Notes: generated by a model not told the origin, from the sequence alone. Positions 52,887 through 63,535 are shown, numbered from the stretch's first letter. The stretch is 64,000 bases of DNA from Diabrotica undecimpunctata (GCF_040954645.1 NC_092807.1:50352991-50416990), one strand, 5' to 3'. Made by a program: numbers and translations.

Positions 52887-54418
52887 ACACTCGCGATCAT
52901 AAAATCCGGGTCACCTTGAAAATCACAGATATTTCATTTTTAACGAGCTTTATCGTAAATAATAATAACACAAATACAAACTAATGCATGTTTCTGAGAA
53001 TTGTTGCGGTTTCCCTTGTAACAAAGAATTCCAATAGTGCCAATTTCGCGGTAAAGTGCACACTTCCCAAAATGAACGCTACCTGTAACTCCGCTTGTTT
53101 TAAATGTCTCGTTTGTGCTTCGACTTTCTGTTAAAATGCAACGGACAAACGTTTATTATTGCCACCATTAGTGTTTATTAGTGCCATTATTAGTGTTTTT
53201 TTTTTTGACAAAAATGCCTTTGACTGTTGAAACGGCACAAATTGTTGCACTTGTGGAAGACGGTCACACTCAACGGCAAGTCGCAAGAACTGTTGGCGTA
53301 AGCCTTTCTACGGTTTAACGAGTGCTTCAACGCTTTCAGGAGGCAAGTTTGCTAACCAGGCGACCTGGCTCTGGACGAAGAACAACGACCACGGCACTAG
53401 ATGAATGTTTCCTTGTGTTTCAGTCTTTACGAAACCGGACCTCAACAGCGGTTCTTCTTGACTATTTTCTCGGGTAATGTCTAGAGGACCGCCACTTCGC
53501 CGGGTGCCTCGAGTTGCACGACTAGCTTTTGCTCGACAATACGCACGTTAGGGAATTAACGATTGTAGCAAAGTGTTATTCTCAGATGAATCCCGTTTCT
53601 GACTAACTGGATCCGATAGACGTGTAAGAGTTTGGAGGAGAACCGGTGAACGATTTTCACAAGCTTGCATTGCTCCAAGAATGCCATTTGGTGGAGGCTC
53701 GGTCATGGCTTGGGGAGGTATATCTTCCGACTTCCACACAGAATTACCTTCATCGAAAATGGGTCCCTAATTGCACGAAGGTACATTACGGAGATTCCGG
53801 AAGAAGAAGGGGATTCCCCAACATGGCAGGGCGTGGAGAAAACGCCGGTTTTATGCAGGACAACGTGCGATCGCACGTTGCCAGGATCAGTATGTAATGC
53901 TTGGATGAAGTTGTAATTACGAGGGTAGCCTGGCCAGCTAGGTCTCCGGACCTGAATCCCATCGAACATCTCTGAGACGATTTGAAAAAACGTATTCAAA
54001 CCCATACACCTCCTCCTAACAACGCACAGGAGCTTAAGGATCTGTTAGTGAGTGAGTGGAATAACATACCACAACATGTAATCCGGAGAAAAATTGAGAG
54101 TATGCCCCGTCGTCTGCAAGAGGTTATTAGAGCAAGGGGAGGCAATACACAATATTGGTCATTGAAATTTCACTGATTTTTTACCACGTTCTGTATTTTC
54201 CATATTTTTTCGTATGTCTGTTTTATCAACAACTTGATTTGTTTTCTGTTTTTTTCAATAAAAACAATAAAAAACCATTTTTTTTTCTTTCATAACAAAC
54301 AATGATGACAAATAAAAAATACGTTAGCCAAAAAAAAGGTTATTATTGCACCAGAGGCAAAAATATTGAAGAAACTTGAAATTTTCAAGATGACCCGGAT
54401 TTTATGATCGCGAGTGTA
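52886..54418 (+). mobile_element. Tc1-like transposon with both ends and TA duplication
   Basis: Terminal inverted repeats of about 36 bp start CACTCGCGATCATAAAATCC at 52888 and end with its reverse complement at 54416; one mismatch was seen (C/T after GGGTCA). TA dinucleotides flank it at 52886-52887 and 54417-54418. Left and right flanks rejoin to a sequence like the uninterrupted 3' UTR copy at 52465-52490, confirming insertion. Length 1,529 bp, normal for Tc1-like elements. It carries one transposase gene, which is broken. Confidence 0.93.
53214..54174 (+). pseudogene. Tc1-like transposase, disabled
   Basis: ATG at 53214 opens TVETAQIVALVEDGHTQRQV and ARTVGVSLSTV, the first helix-turn-helix; an in-frame TAA follows at 53316 (codon 35). 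Then RVLQRF and TRRPGSGRRTTTT, the GRPR-like hinge. The catalytic region is spread over frames: a decayed SDES block near 53580, a VMAWGG-like block near 53700, GFMQDNVRSHVARI at about 53847-53890 (QDNARPH block with its Asp present), RVAWPARSPDLNPIEHLWDD at about 53922-53975 (third acidic residue, the E of PIEHLWD), then LLVSEWNNIPQHVIRR and SMPRRLQEVIRARGG to the end. At least three stops or frameshifts. Expected length about 340 aa. Confidence 0.9.
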
Positions 54419-54955
54419 TGTTTTTTTAGTGTATAATATTATATCAACCCTTTGTATTAGTTTGATTGTATTCTTATAAATCCACAAAAGTTATAGGTCT
54501 TCTTTCAATATCGCCCTCAAACTTCGTAACTAATGAACGTTTTGTTTGCATCAAGGAATTACTTCATGACGATGAGTACCTACCCACTTTAATTGAAACA
54601 TTTTTCGCAACCAGATGATTGATTATCATATAGCTAAGTCTGAGGAGGAAAAAAGCAATAGCTGCTGCTGTCGTTGCTGATGAAAAATGAATCAAACGCT
54701 GCTCGCAAAAGATGTACTTTATAATATAGAAAAGTTCATCTACGCGGATAGTTTTTTTGTAACATTTTAATTCCGTTTTTTTTTCTTAATCGTATTTAGA
54801 ATGTTATTGATGATAAAATCTGTAATATGAACGACTAATGATCAAGAAAGCAATTAGTTTTAGGAAATGTTAAATTATATATTGAAGCAAAACGTTTAGA
54901 TGTAAGTTACGATTCATTTTTTTCCACAAGGAAACTGAATTCCTGTAGTTAACTG
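54419..54955. other. Non-genic sequence
   Basis: No gene. The first about 30 bp continue the LINE 3' UTR copy broken by the Tc1-like insertion. Confidence 0.4.
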
Positions 54956-54959
54956 TATA

Positions 54960-55203
54960 CCATAAATCACAAAAATTTTTATTTCTTTATAAAAGGTATA
55001 AAATATAAGAAACCCTATCGGGCTACATCACAGAACATTTTCGGAATAACTATTCCATCATCAGTGCTATCGGGATTTACATGTTTGAAGCCACTAAATA
55101 CATCGGTAAAAATACTTTAAATGTAATTAAATTAACTTCAAAATGCATCTTTACTGTTAAAAAACTAGAATGTTTAAGTTATAAACGGAATTAGCTACAT
55201 GGT
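54960..55203 (-). mobile_element. Penelope-like 3' end (left, minus orientation)
   Basis: The minus strand reads ACCATGTAGCTAATTCCG, GTGGCTTCAAACATG, AATCCCGATAGCACTGATGA, then a stem-loop (GGAATA-GT-TATTCC) followed by GAAAATGTTCTGTGATGTAG and an AT-rich end. A diverged plus-oriented counterpart lies at 56490-56600. The pair flanks a GAA-tailed LINE. Assignment to PLEs is by resemblance of the stem-loop and tail layout, with no protein present. Confidence 0.4.
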
Positions 55204-55209
55204 AACGTA

Positions 55210-56422
55210 TGGGTTTTAGGTTTTAGAAAGGGTCTAGGAACTAGAGAAGCATTATTCGGAGTCAATGTTCTGACACAACGATGTCTGGATATGACAGGAC
55301 ATATATGCTTGCTTCATAGATTTTAAAAAAGCTTTTGACTTTTGAGTTCAACATGAAAAGCTTTTAAGTATTCTTAAGACCAAAAACATATATAGTAGAG
55401 ATCTACAAATTATATCGAATTTGTATCAAAATCAGAAAGCAAGAATAAGAGTCGAAGGAGAACTGACAGAGGAAGTAAGTATACTTAGAGGAGTTCGACA
55501 AGGGTGCATACTTTCACCACTCTTATTCAACGTCTACAGTGAAGTGATATTTCAAGAAGCTTTATTGCATATTGTGGAAGGTATTTTGGTTAACGGAAAT
55601 AGCATTAATAATATTAGATATGCGGACGATACGGTCATATTTGCAAGTGACATGGGAGATATACATTACATAATACAACATGTATACAATGCATGTGAAA
55701 GGTACGGACTGCAAATAAATCTCAAGAAAACGAAATCAATGATATTCTCAAAAAAACCACAAAATGTAGATAACCTGATCGTCAATAATACAACGATCGA
55801 AAGAGTACACAAGAGTAAACAACATATAAATATTTAGGAACGTGGCTAACCGAAGATGGAGATCAAACAAAAGAAATCAGAACTAGAATAGAAATGGCAA
55901 GAACACGTTTTATGAACACGTTCATAAAATTGAAGAACTTACTTTGCAACCGTAACCTTAATCTAGAGATCCGCACAAGAATGCTACGTTGTTGCGTTTT
56001 TTCTACTTTACTATACGGCATAGAAGCGTGGACAATAAAACAGTGTGAAATCAAAAAATTAAACTCCTTTGAGATGTGGTGCAGGAGAATCCACAGAATA
56101 TCGTGGACTGAAAAAGTAACTAATATAGAGGTGTTACAAAGAATGAAGAAATAATGTGAAGTCATAAAAACTGTTAAAATTAGAAAGATTCAATATCTGG
56201 GTCATATAATGAGGGGAGAGAAGTACGTATTACTTAGATTAATTATGCAAGGGAAGATACAAGGGAACAGAAACCCAGGACGACGCAAAATATCCTGGCT
56301 AAGAAATTTAAGAGAGTGGTTCGGTTGCAGCTCATTAGAATTATTCAGAAGCACGGCCAATAAAATTAAAATAGCGATGATGATTTCCAACCTCCGATAG
56401 GAGAAGGAACCCGAAGAAGAAG
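55210..56422 (+). mobile_element. GAA-tailed LINE, RT to C-terminus
   Basis: Plus strand: GFRKGLGTREALFGVNVLTQ at about 55218-55280, FIDFKKAFD at about 55315, then an open frame 55421-55837 with RGVRQGCILSPLLFN, NNIRYADDTVIFA (catalytic YADD at about 55618-55630) and RYGLQINLKKTKSMIFS. After frameshifts come LLYGIEAWTI, EMWCRRIHRISWTEKV, RGEKYVLLRLIMQGKIQG and RRKISWLRNLREWF, ending KIAMMISNLR, then a GAACCCGAAGAAGAAGAA tail (56404-56424). A possible 6-bp flank repeat AACGTA (55204 and 56423) is too short to be firm. Confidence 0.87.
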
Positions 56423-56489
56423 AACGTAGGACTCTACTGGAGTTGCTATCCCTTAGACGAAGTGTCTGTGAGGACTTGTTAATAGCAAC

Positions 56490-56600
56490 TGTAAATCCAG
56501 ATAGCACCAATGATGGAATAGTTATTTCAAAAACGTTTTTATACGAATATACCTTTTATAACGAAATTTCTTTAAATTTTTTGTTAATTATTTTTTTATC
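56490..56600 (+). mobile_element. Penelope-like 3' end (right, plus orientation)
   Basis: AAATCCAGATAGCACCAATGATGG, AATAGTTATT, then AAACGTTTTTATACG and ATACCTTTTATAACGAAAT parallel the reverse complement of 54960-55090. Together they form an outward-facing pair around the LINE. Confidence 0.4.
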
Positions 56601-56734
56601 AAAAATTTGTGCAATTTTACAATGTTAATTGGTATTAAATTAATCTTATTTGTTTTTAAATATTTTGATTGTTGCTTGCTAATGATTAATAAACATATAG
56701 TATAAGTTTACATGATCGGTCTTGGTCGCTAATT

Positions 56735-56830
56735 CTGTGAAGTGAGGACGGCCGAGTGGAAGATAGAGAAGGCTTAGCCCCATTACATTAGCGTTCGTCT
56801 TGCAAGCGGACTCTCCCATAACTGACCACA
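56735..56830 (+). other. Possible tRNA-derived (SINE-like) segment
   Basis: GACGGCCGAGTGG at about 56747-56759 is a perfect Ser/Leu-type tRNA A box (GGCCGAGTGG). A degenerate B-box-like GCGTTCGTCTT follows about 45 bp later. No tRNA fold could be drawn with confidence and no tail or flanking duplication was found. Confidence 0.3.
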
Positions 56831-57489
56831 TTTCGTTAGTTTTCAAATTTCAATTTGGTTTCGAGGGTTAGTTCCGATGAATATGGTAGGTGATTCTGTA
56901 GTACAACCTTTCTTTTTAAGATTTCTTTATAGAGGCATATGAATCTAAATTAGACAACAAGAATTTGATGTACAAAAATTAATATTACATTTAGGTCAGC
57001 ATATGTATATTTTGTTTATACATGAGTACCGTTCCTTACAATAGCACTTTGAAAATTTATTACCTCGAGCAGTGACAGATTTAACGGTGGTAATAATTAT
57101 GCCGTTGATTTACTTCCAATCTGTCTCCACTCAGTAGCATATCACTTTCTTTTGAATAATTATAAACTGGAGGTGTCGAATGGGTTCGTCCCCTCCTCCT
57201 CATCATCATTGATCACAAAGAAGCGCTCCTCGATTTCCTCATACAAAAACCTATTCCGATAAAACACTCGAAAAAAGGGGTTATCGCCGTGAGGCGCGAG
57301 AAAAAAAAATGACAAGACAAAGACATTGAGTGTGGAACTGCTTACTGCGAGTGGCGTATCGTGAGTGAGGAAAAGGAACGCCTCATGGGCAATATTTGCT
57401 TTGTAGTGTTTTTTAAATTTATTTAATTCAGTTGAGAGGTAACTAGTGAATATCAAAATACAAAACGATAACACTGGGAGATACCTTTT
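56831..57489. other. Unassigned sequence
   Basis: 57160-57420 is GC-richer and the minus strand keeps a 104-residue frame with an acidic end (INDDEEEGTNPFD). It has no recognised domain or splice pair; it may be an exon remnant. Confidence 0.25.
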
Positions 57490-57640
57490 ATTTCAGTAAG
57501 GAAGCAAATAAAACTCGGGTGCTTCGTAGTAAGTGCCTTTTTATTAAAAGTCTAAGCTTTCATCTATGTTTATAGACTTCATCAGAGTTTAAACTACAAA
57601 AACAAAGAACAGATTATGACAATTGGAGCTTACTAACCTA
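57490..57640 (-). mobile_element. Penelope-like 3' end signature
   Basis: The minus strand reads CTGATGAAGTCTATAAACA, TAGATGAAAGCTTAGACTTT, then AAAAAGGCACTTACTACGAA and GCACCCGAGTTTTATTTGC. The same GAAAGCT-x-GAC word follows a hairpin in the PLE arms at 11395-11854 and 23259-25642. The hairpin TCTAT/ATAGA sits between CTGATGA and GAAA. No protein is attached, so the call rests on the shared signature. Confidence 0.4.
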
Positions 57641-58465
57641 TTACAATCTTACCCAAATATTAGCACAAAAACTCAACGTGATGTGGATGGTATGTAAGAT
57701 GTAAGAATGACTATGTAAGGGAGGCTGCACCATAATCGATAGAATATGCTGAGAATGATGAATGATATATTGATACATTGTTAATATAATATATAATCGC
57801 AATAATTAGAAATGCCAATAATACTGAACAATTTTTTTGGTAACTAGTTAAATCGTGTGGATAAAAGGATAAAATACAAAACAAGAACCACAACAAACCG
57901 ATGGATCGAAGTATCCTTCCTTAACAGAATTCCTAAACCGAACAAATACTTTTGCCGAAATACTAACGATGTGGTTAAGAACGTTCCAATTTAACCATAA
58001 TTTCGCATAATTATAATAAATAAAATACACTATACCAATAGTTTTATTTATTAGCTTCAATTGCTAGCTAAAGGAACTATATACCAAGCTTCAAAACTAT
58101 ATCCGTATATCCTCTCTATCACTATTTATCTGTAAAGTTAGTGACTTTTGACCTTTTCAGCACACAATAGGCCTCATTCTTGAGCCTGCAGAAATTTATG
58201 TACCAAATTTAGAGTTTTTGTACCAACAAACAGATAGCCAACAACATGCTTTCAAAAAGGAGATATCGGGTTCTTAGTAATAACTACAAAAGAGCAATCG
58301 AAAGGTAGACTTAACATATAATATGTTCAAGAGACGAGCGATAATTCAGAGACCCATGAGTATAGACGAGGTAAAGAAAATCCATAAATATGGTGATAAT
58401 GCAACACAAACTGGCATCGCCTATTCCAAGAAAAAAATATTAAAAAGCGAAGATGAGATCTACTT
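57641..58465. other. Non-genic sequence
   Basis: No recognised gene or transposon domain. Confidence 0.35.
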
Positions 58466-58469
58466 ACTC

Positions 58470-58602
58470 TTCCTTTTCCTTTGAAAATATTCCCGTATTT
58501 TGCCGCCACTGCCTCCGGAGTATATCGCGATTGTATGCAGGCGAGAGTTTTTATTTTTACGATGCTTGTCCTCACATAGAAACGCTGTAAGCAATACGCC
58601 AT
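58470..58602 (-). other. Candidate protein-coding exon with splice donor
   Basis: On the minus strand an ATG at 58602 opens MAYCLQRFYVRTSIVKIKTL, ACIQSRYTPEAVAAKYGNIF and KGKGR, after which GTAAGTAGATC is a strong splice donor (58468-58463). Base composition is higher in GC than the flanks. The residues do not look like any transposon family I know. No acceptor exon was found within the window, and the reading frame continues to a stop shortly after if unspliced. Confidence 0.3.
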
Positions 58603-59248
58603 CTGGCCATATTATTTTTCACACATTACATACGAATGAACACAATCGAAAACCCGTCCTCAGCCCTATTATTGGCGAGGATTATGCATGGAAATACGAA
58701 CAATTCTCAACCACCTCTAATTAGTGTATTAATTTTTTGTTGTAGGTAATCTAATTATGAAACTTTAATTGCATTTTTATCAACTTGTTTTCGGAAGCAG
58801 AATATGTATTTAACTCTTGTAATACTAATATTGATGCTATGTTATAAAATGCACATTTTTCGTTAACACTTGTTAATGAGAACTAAAAATGCGGAAGATT
58901 AGAATACAATGCCCAACGGACAATCTTCTAAATTTTGTATCATTACAAGAGTGAGCCAAAAAAAAATTATTTTCGTATATAATATCATAAGAGAGAAAAT
59001 TTTGCCGGCAATATTTTCGACTGGTATGAAAATTTGTTGCCTGGCAATTTTCGCGAATTAAATTTTGACAGTTAAATCACGATACGTCAGTCGAGCGATT
59101 TTGTCAAAATTCCATAACAAACCTGAATAAATCCAGAAGAAAATTTTGCCAGTAAATAATTTTCTCTAGAATGATATTCGACAAGACTATTTCACGAGAC
59201 AATTAATGCACCATATCAACGACACATAATTTTTATTTATTTGTTAAC
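58603..59248. other. Non-genic sequence
   Basis: No recognised gene. 58960-59170 repeats words such as AAAATTTTGCCxG and AATTTTCGCGAA without a fixed period. Confidence 0.35.
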
Positions 59249-59261
59249 AATATTAAATGTA
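59249..59261. repeat. Target-site duplication, left (13 bp)
   Basis: AATATTAAATGTA, repeated exactly at 59855-59867. Confidence 0.85.
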
Positions 59262-59854
59262 AATGAAAAGTACATATATCTTGGTCATGAAATCAGAATA
59301 GGCAAGGACAACCAGACCTGCGAATTTCAACGACGAATAACACTTGCTTGGGCGGCGTATGGTTCACTAAGAGACATCTTTAAGAGCAACATCCCGATAG
59401 CTATGAAACGGAAGACATTTGACCAATGCGTTCTTTCTATTATGACATACGGAGCAGAAACTCTCACGCTCACAAAAACAACAGCACTAAAAATGCGAGT
59501 GGCACAAAGGCGCATGGAAAGATCAATTCTCAGCGTGACAAAAAAAGACAAAATAAGGAATCAAGACTTAAGGAAAAGAACAGGTATCAGTGATATCGTC
59601 GAACGTATAGCCAAGCTGAAATGGAATTGGGCAGGTCACATAGCGAGACTGAAAGACACAAGATGGACCAGAAAACTAATTGACTGGCGCCCAAGAGAAG
59701 ACAAACGCAGCAGAAGATGACCACCAACACGCTGGATGGACGACATTGGACGAATATCCAAGAAATGGCAACAAGAAGCACAGAACCGTGAAGAGTGGCG
59801 AAAAATGGGAGAGACCTATGTCCAGCAGTGGACAGAAGAGGTTGCATGATGATG
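59262..59854 (+). mobile_element. 5'-truncated RTE-type LINE copy
   Basis: The open frame runs from the 5' junction to a TGA at 59718: EKYIYLGHEIRIGKDNQTCE, RRITLAWAAYGSLRDIF, SIMTYGAETLTLTK, AQRRMERSILSVT, LKWNWAGHIARLKDTRW and TRKLIDWRPREDK. After the stop the same protein continues as PTRWMDDIGRISKKWQQEAQ, NREEWRKMGETYVQQWTEEV. A premature stop (or one frameshift) is therefore the only clear defect. It ends in a short TGATGATGA tail. The exact 13-bp duplication defines both ends. Confidence 0.9.
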
Positions 59855-59867
59855 AATATTAAATGTA
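59855..59867. repeat. Target-site duplication, right (13 bp)
   Basis: Identical to 59249-59261. Confidence 0.85.
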
Positions 59868-61530
59868 CAATTATTATAAGCTTTAGTAGTTTGCCCATTC
59901 TTTTCTACCAAAGCATGACTTTGTGTTTTATTGACCTGTAGCATTAGGGAACTCAAAGGTCCAGCTTCATTTGTTGTTCTGAGATTTTCGATCAACTTGT
60001 GGTCACTGGTGGTGACTGGAATCCAGCAGCAGATATTGTTTTAGAGAGCTTGCATTTGTGACCCGTTAATTTAATTAACTCCTATTCAGAAACAACTTGT
60101 TTAAACAAGGCTGAAAATATTTTAACACAACTAATCCATTTCAACAAATTAATTGCTATTTAAAGCTTATTAGTGCATTGCAATTAAATGAATCTGTTTT
60201 TTCTGGAATGTGTATTATTCCAAACTTTTTAGATTTGTCATGCATTTTTAAAATGTTAATTTATTTTCCAATGTACCTTCCTAAAATTCACTGTGGGAAC
60301 ATTTTTTAGTTTTAGTTTTATGGCTGTTTAAAAAAATTATATATTTTCTAGTTCTAAGTTCTTTTCTAAGTTTCTAAGTTTCTATTTATCCATGGAAGTA
60401 CTGATTACATCGTTTTTATTATTTTTATCTTAGACCCAATTCTCTATGCCGTCTCTTCATACATTTGTACTATGTACTTTTATTATTATTTCTAAATTGT
60501 CTAACAGTAAATAACCAAAACTGTAGTTTTATATCTAATTAGTTTTATGCAGATATTTCAAATAAATATTTCGAAAGCACCAACCTTGATGTAATAAAAT
60601 TAACTGGAACATTTATCAGATTCCACATAATATTGATTATATTAAGCTAAACCCGTTCTTAATGGTAAAAAGTATCATTGACAGTTACCTTCAATTATTT
60701 CTCTATCTATTGTTTGAACAGTTATTGAATCTATTTAAAACTGATACCTGGTTCCTTTCGTACTTATCGCTATCGATATAATTAATTATTCTCTATAGTA
60801 ATGGCAAGAACATGTTTCATATATTTAATGACGAGGTAAATATTTTTTTCTCAACACCGGCAACATTACAAGACTACAGATAAAGTGTATAGAATTTTAT
60901 GATTGGACAGACAATGGGCATCACTAAGTTTGTTCTACCTAAGACACATCCGCTAAAAGACATTAAACTTGAGGTGATTTGACATAATGGTCATTTAATC
61001 TAATATAAATTAAATCTCTTTCCAAAAGTTGATGCTAGATCAGCTTCTGAAGATTTCATCTAGATGACGTCGATATTTTGCTTCCCTGATGATAACAATG
61101 GAATTCCTTCTCTGTTTTAAATGTCTCCAAACATGTGGCTCGAGGGAGAATGTCTGTAATTGACACGCTGACTACGTTTTATCAATCAGCTTTTTTTTTC
61201 AAAAAAGTAACATTAGATTTTGAAGACATCAATTAATATTTCTTAAACGGGAAAATGAAATTGAAACTGAATTTTGACACAGGAAGAGAAAGAGAGAAAG
61301 CTTAAAAGATTTAAATACCATGGGAATACAATATTAGAGAGAAGATATATGATGAACGGAACCAGATGGAGGCAAATCGTACAGGCAGCGAAGTTTTTCG
61401 AACTGTTGTCAAACTGCAGAGAGAGAATATTAAAAGATGATGCCGGTCGAATTAACCGCCACGCTAATTTGATACTTATTTTGTTAAAACAGGACCATAT
61501 ATTTCTACTAACCTTTTTCTTATATAATTA
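59868..61530. other. Non-genic AT-rich sequence
   Basis: No supported gene. The 85-residue frame at 61274-61531 (charged, EEKERKLKRFKYHG) is unrecognised. Confidence 0.35.
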
Positions 61531-61531
61531 G

Positions 61532-62326
61532 TGTTGCAGTTTCGCAACGATATGTAAACATTTCTAAAAGATTAACAGACTTTTTGTTAGTTTTGATTCT
61601 CCCCGTAGTATATTTAAACGAGAAGGGCACAGCGGTTTTAAGAACTAATTTACAAGACGAGCCATCTGTGAAATAACACCAGACGTGTGTGTGAGATAGG
61701 GGACGAATTCCATCTGCAAAATGATAGTCGAGTTTTGTCTCCCAAACGACAGACACGTGGGTTTAGGTTGAGGGTGGTGCATCCTACCACACAAACTTCG
61801 CTTGAGTCTTGTGAAAAAGGCTAGTTTTGATTCCTGAATTTTCATCGAACCAGAGGGTTCGCATCGTGGCTAAAATCATTTCATTGGGTAAGGTACAATA
61901 CACCATTTATCATGTTGCTGTATATTGTTGCAGTTTCGCAACTGTTAATAAACATTTATTAAATATTAAGACTTTATGGTAGTTTTGATTCTCCCCGTAT
62001 ATCAAGATTTCATGTATAAGGGTGCATCTGGGTTAAAAACTACATGCTACGAGACGGGCCATCTGCAAAATGACACACATTTGAGATAAGAATAGGGAGA
62101 GTCGAGTTTTATCTCTCAAACCACACACATGTGTGTGCGTTTGGGTTAAGAGTACCTTAAGACACTTTTGCATCGGTCCTTTGACCGAGGAAGTCGGTTT
62201 GATGCAGAAAAGTTGCATGAAATTTTGTGGTTCCTGGTGTACGTCGATGAAGACGTTGGTAATAGCGGTTGGTGCTGTGATTTATGGGGTAAGCTACAAT
62301 ACACCATAATTTTGTTGCTGCATATA
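61532..62326. repeat. Diverged direct repeats, ~394-bp period
   Basis: GTTGCAGTTTCGCAAC recurs at 61532 and 61926, GTTTTGATTCTCCCCGTA at about 61590 and 61985, GCCATCTG followed by AAATGA/AAATAACAC and then GTCGAGTTTT-TCTC at 61660-61745 and 62057-62120, and GGTAAG-TACAATACACCAT at 61889 and 62286. The period is about 394 bp with two full units and part of a third. It is non-coding, possibly a satellite remnant. Confidence 0.6.
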
Positions 62327-63065
62327 TCAAGTACGTTTACTTGGTATATAGATGTCATATTTGCTTCGAACTTTTTATCAGTTGTGCCGCGATCGCGATT
62401 GAACTTGATTGAGAACATTTTATTACCTTTATGTAGATTTGTATATTTTTCATATTATAATAATTTCACTATTCGTTTTGTATATATATCACAGTGTTGT
62501 GTATTTTATTACCTAATATTAACTCATAATGTGTATTATGAGTATACTTTTGCATTGATTTTAATAATTTGTTTTTATATGACATATATATTCATATTTT
62601 TTTATTTTTTGTATATTATTTCTATCTATAACGTGGTATATATACAATCGACAGTTTTGTTTTGTTTATGGTTCTCTTTTTGTGTGTAAGTTTGTACTAC
62701 ATATATTCCTCTTCTTTTAAGTTTATATCCTTCTTTATTTATAATTGTATATTGGGTTATGTATATTTATGTTTAATTTCACCTCTTTTTAAAATAGAGT
62801 TTTATACAGTCCACTGGTTTTCATTTCTTTTCTTTATTTGAATATACATACCCAATCCGAAAGGGGGAAACCAGCGAGTTCTAGATTGAACAAAATATCT
62901 TCTCTCCCCCTTCAGGATGACCAAAATTGTTATATTGAGGTCATCGTATGTGCAGAACGCAACACATATATCAAGTACGTTACTTGGTATATAGATTTCA
63001 TATTTGTTCAGAACTTAACTCAGTTGTGCCGCGATCGCGATTGAACATTGTCAATTGAACATTTT
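62320..63065. repeat. Direct repeat pair with hairpin, ~637-bp apart
   Basis: About 62322-62420 and 62965-63060 share ATATCAAGTACG(T)TTACTTGG, TATATAGATxTCATATTTG and AGTTGTGCCGCGATCGCGAT. The first word is an imperfect hairpin and the last contains CGATCG. Two copies 637 bp apart could be ends of a small element, but internal coding is lacking. Confidence 0.5.
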
Positions 63066-63189
63066 GCATTTGTTTTGTTTACTGTATTCTATATTTGTAT
63101 TTTGTTAACACCGATTATATTTCATGTGTGTTTTGTATTAATAATTGTATTAATTATTGTATGCACCACATTATTAATTTCTTTTTACA

Positions 63190-63450
63190 AAGTTGACATA
63201 TGTACCCGTAATTAGGTTTTTGACGTGACAACGTCTTAAATTAGGTTGTGGCTCGGAGTCATTCATGAAAAAGTGTAACGCCCGCTCACGTCTGTTACAG
63301 TGAGTCACCGAACGAGAGAGAGGCCCGCCGGACCGGCGAATGCCTTGCGTCTCTCTCCCACTCAAACATGATCGGTCCGCTGCGCGCGCAACACTAGAGA
63401 ATTAGGCGCGTTGAATCGGTGCGTGCTTCCGTGCTTGTGTCTCTGTCAGT
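63190..63450. other. GC-rich island
   Basis: Clearly the most GC- and CpG-rich stretch of the window (for example GAGAGGCCCGCCGGACCGGC, CTGCGCGCGCAACAC). It starts with the partial palindrome GACGTGACAACGTC. It looks conserved but encodes no convincing protein. It may be an LTR, UTR or promoter fragment of a dispersed element. Confidence 0.35.
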
Positions 63451-63454
63451 GTTG

Positions 63455-63535
63455 TTCCGTCTACCGATTTTTCGGTAGATCTACCGAATTTGATTCCTAT
63501 CTACCGAACTGCCCCTTGAATCTACCTAATTTTAA
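63455..63535. repeat. CTACCGA-rich hairpin cluster
   Basis: CTACCGA-TTTT-TCGGTAG at about 63461-63478 is a perfect 7-bp hairpin. It is followed by three further copies or near-copies (ATCTACCGA at 63480 and 63501, ATCTACCTA at 63521) spaced about 20 bp apart. Confidence 0.5.

Noticed and set aside
55204..56428. AACGTA repeat as the target duplication of the GAA-tailed LINE
   Set aside because: Six bases are expected by chance within these flanks and are much shorter than the 11-14 bp seen for sister copies, so I kept it only as a note.
62168..62689. 173-codon plus-strand frame with many hydrophobic residues
   Set aside because: The residue content reflects TA/TT-rich DNA, the frame spans the boundary of two non-coding repeat blocks, and no domain or start context supports a gene.
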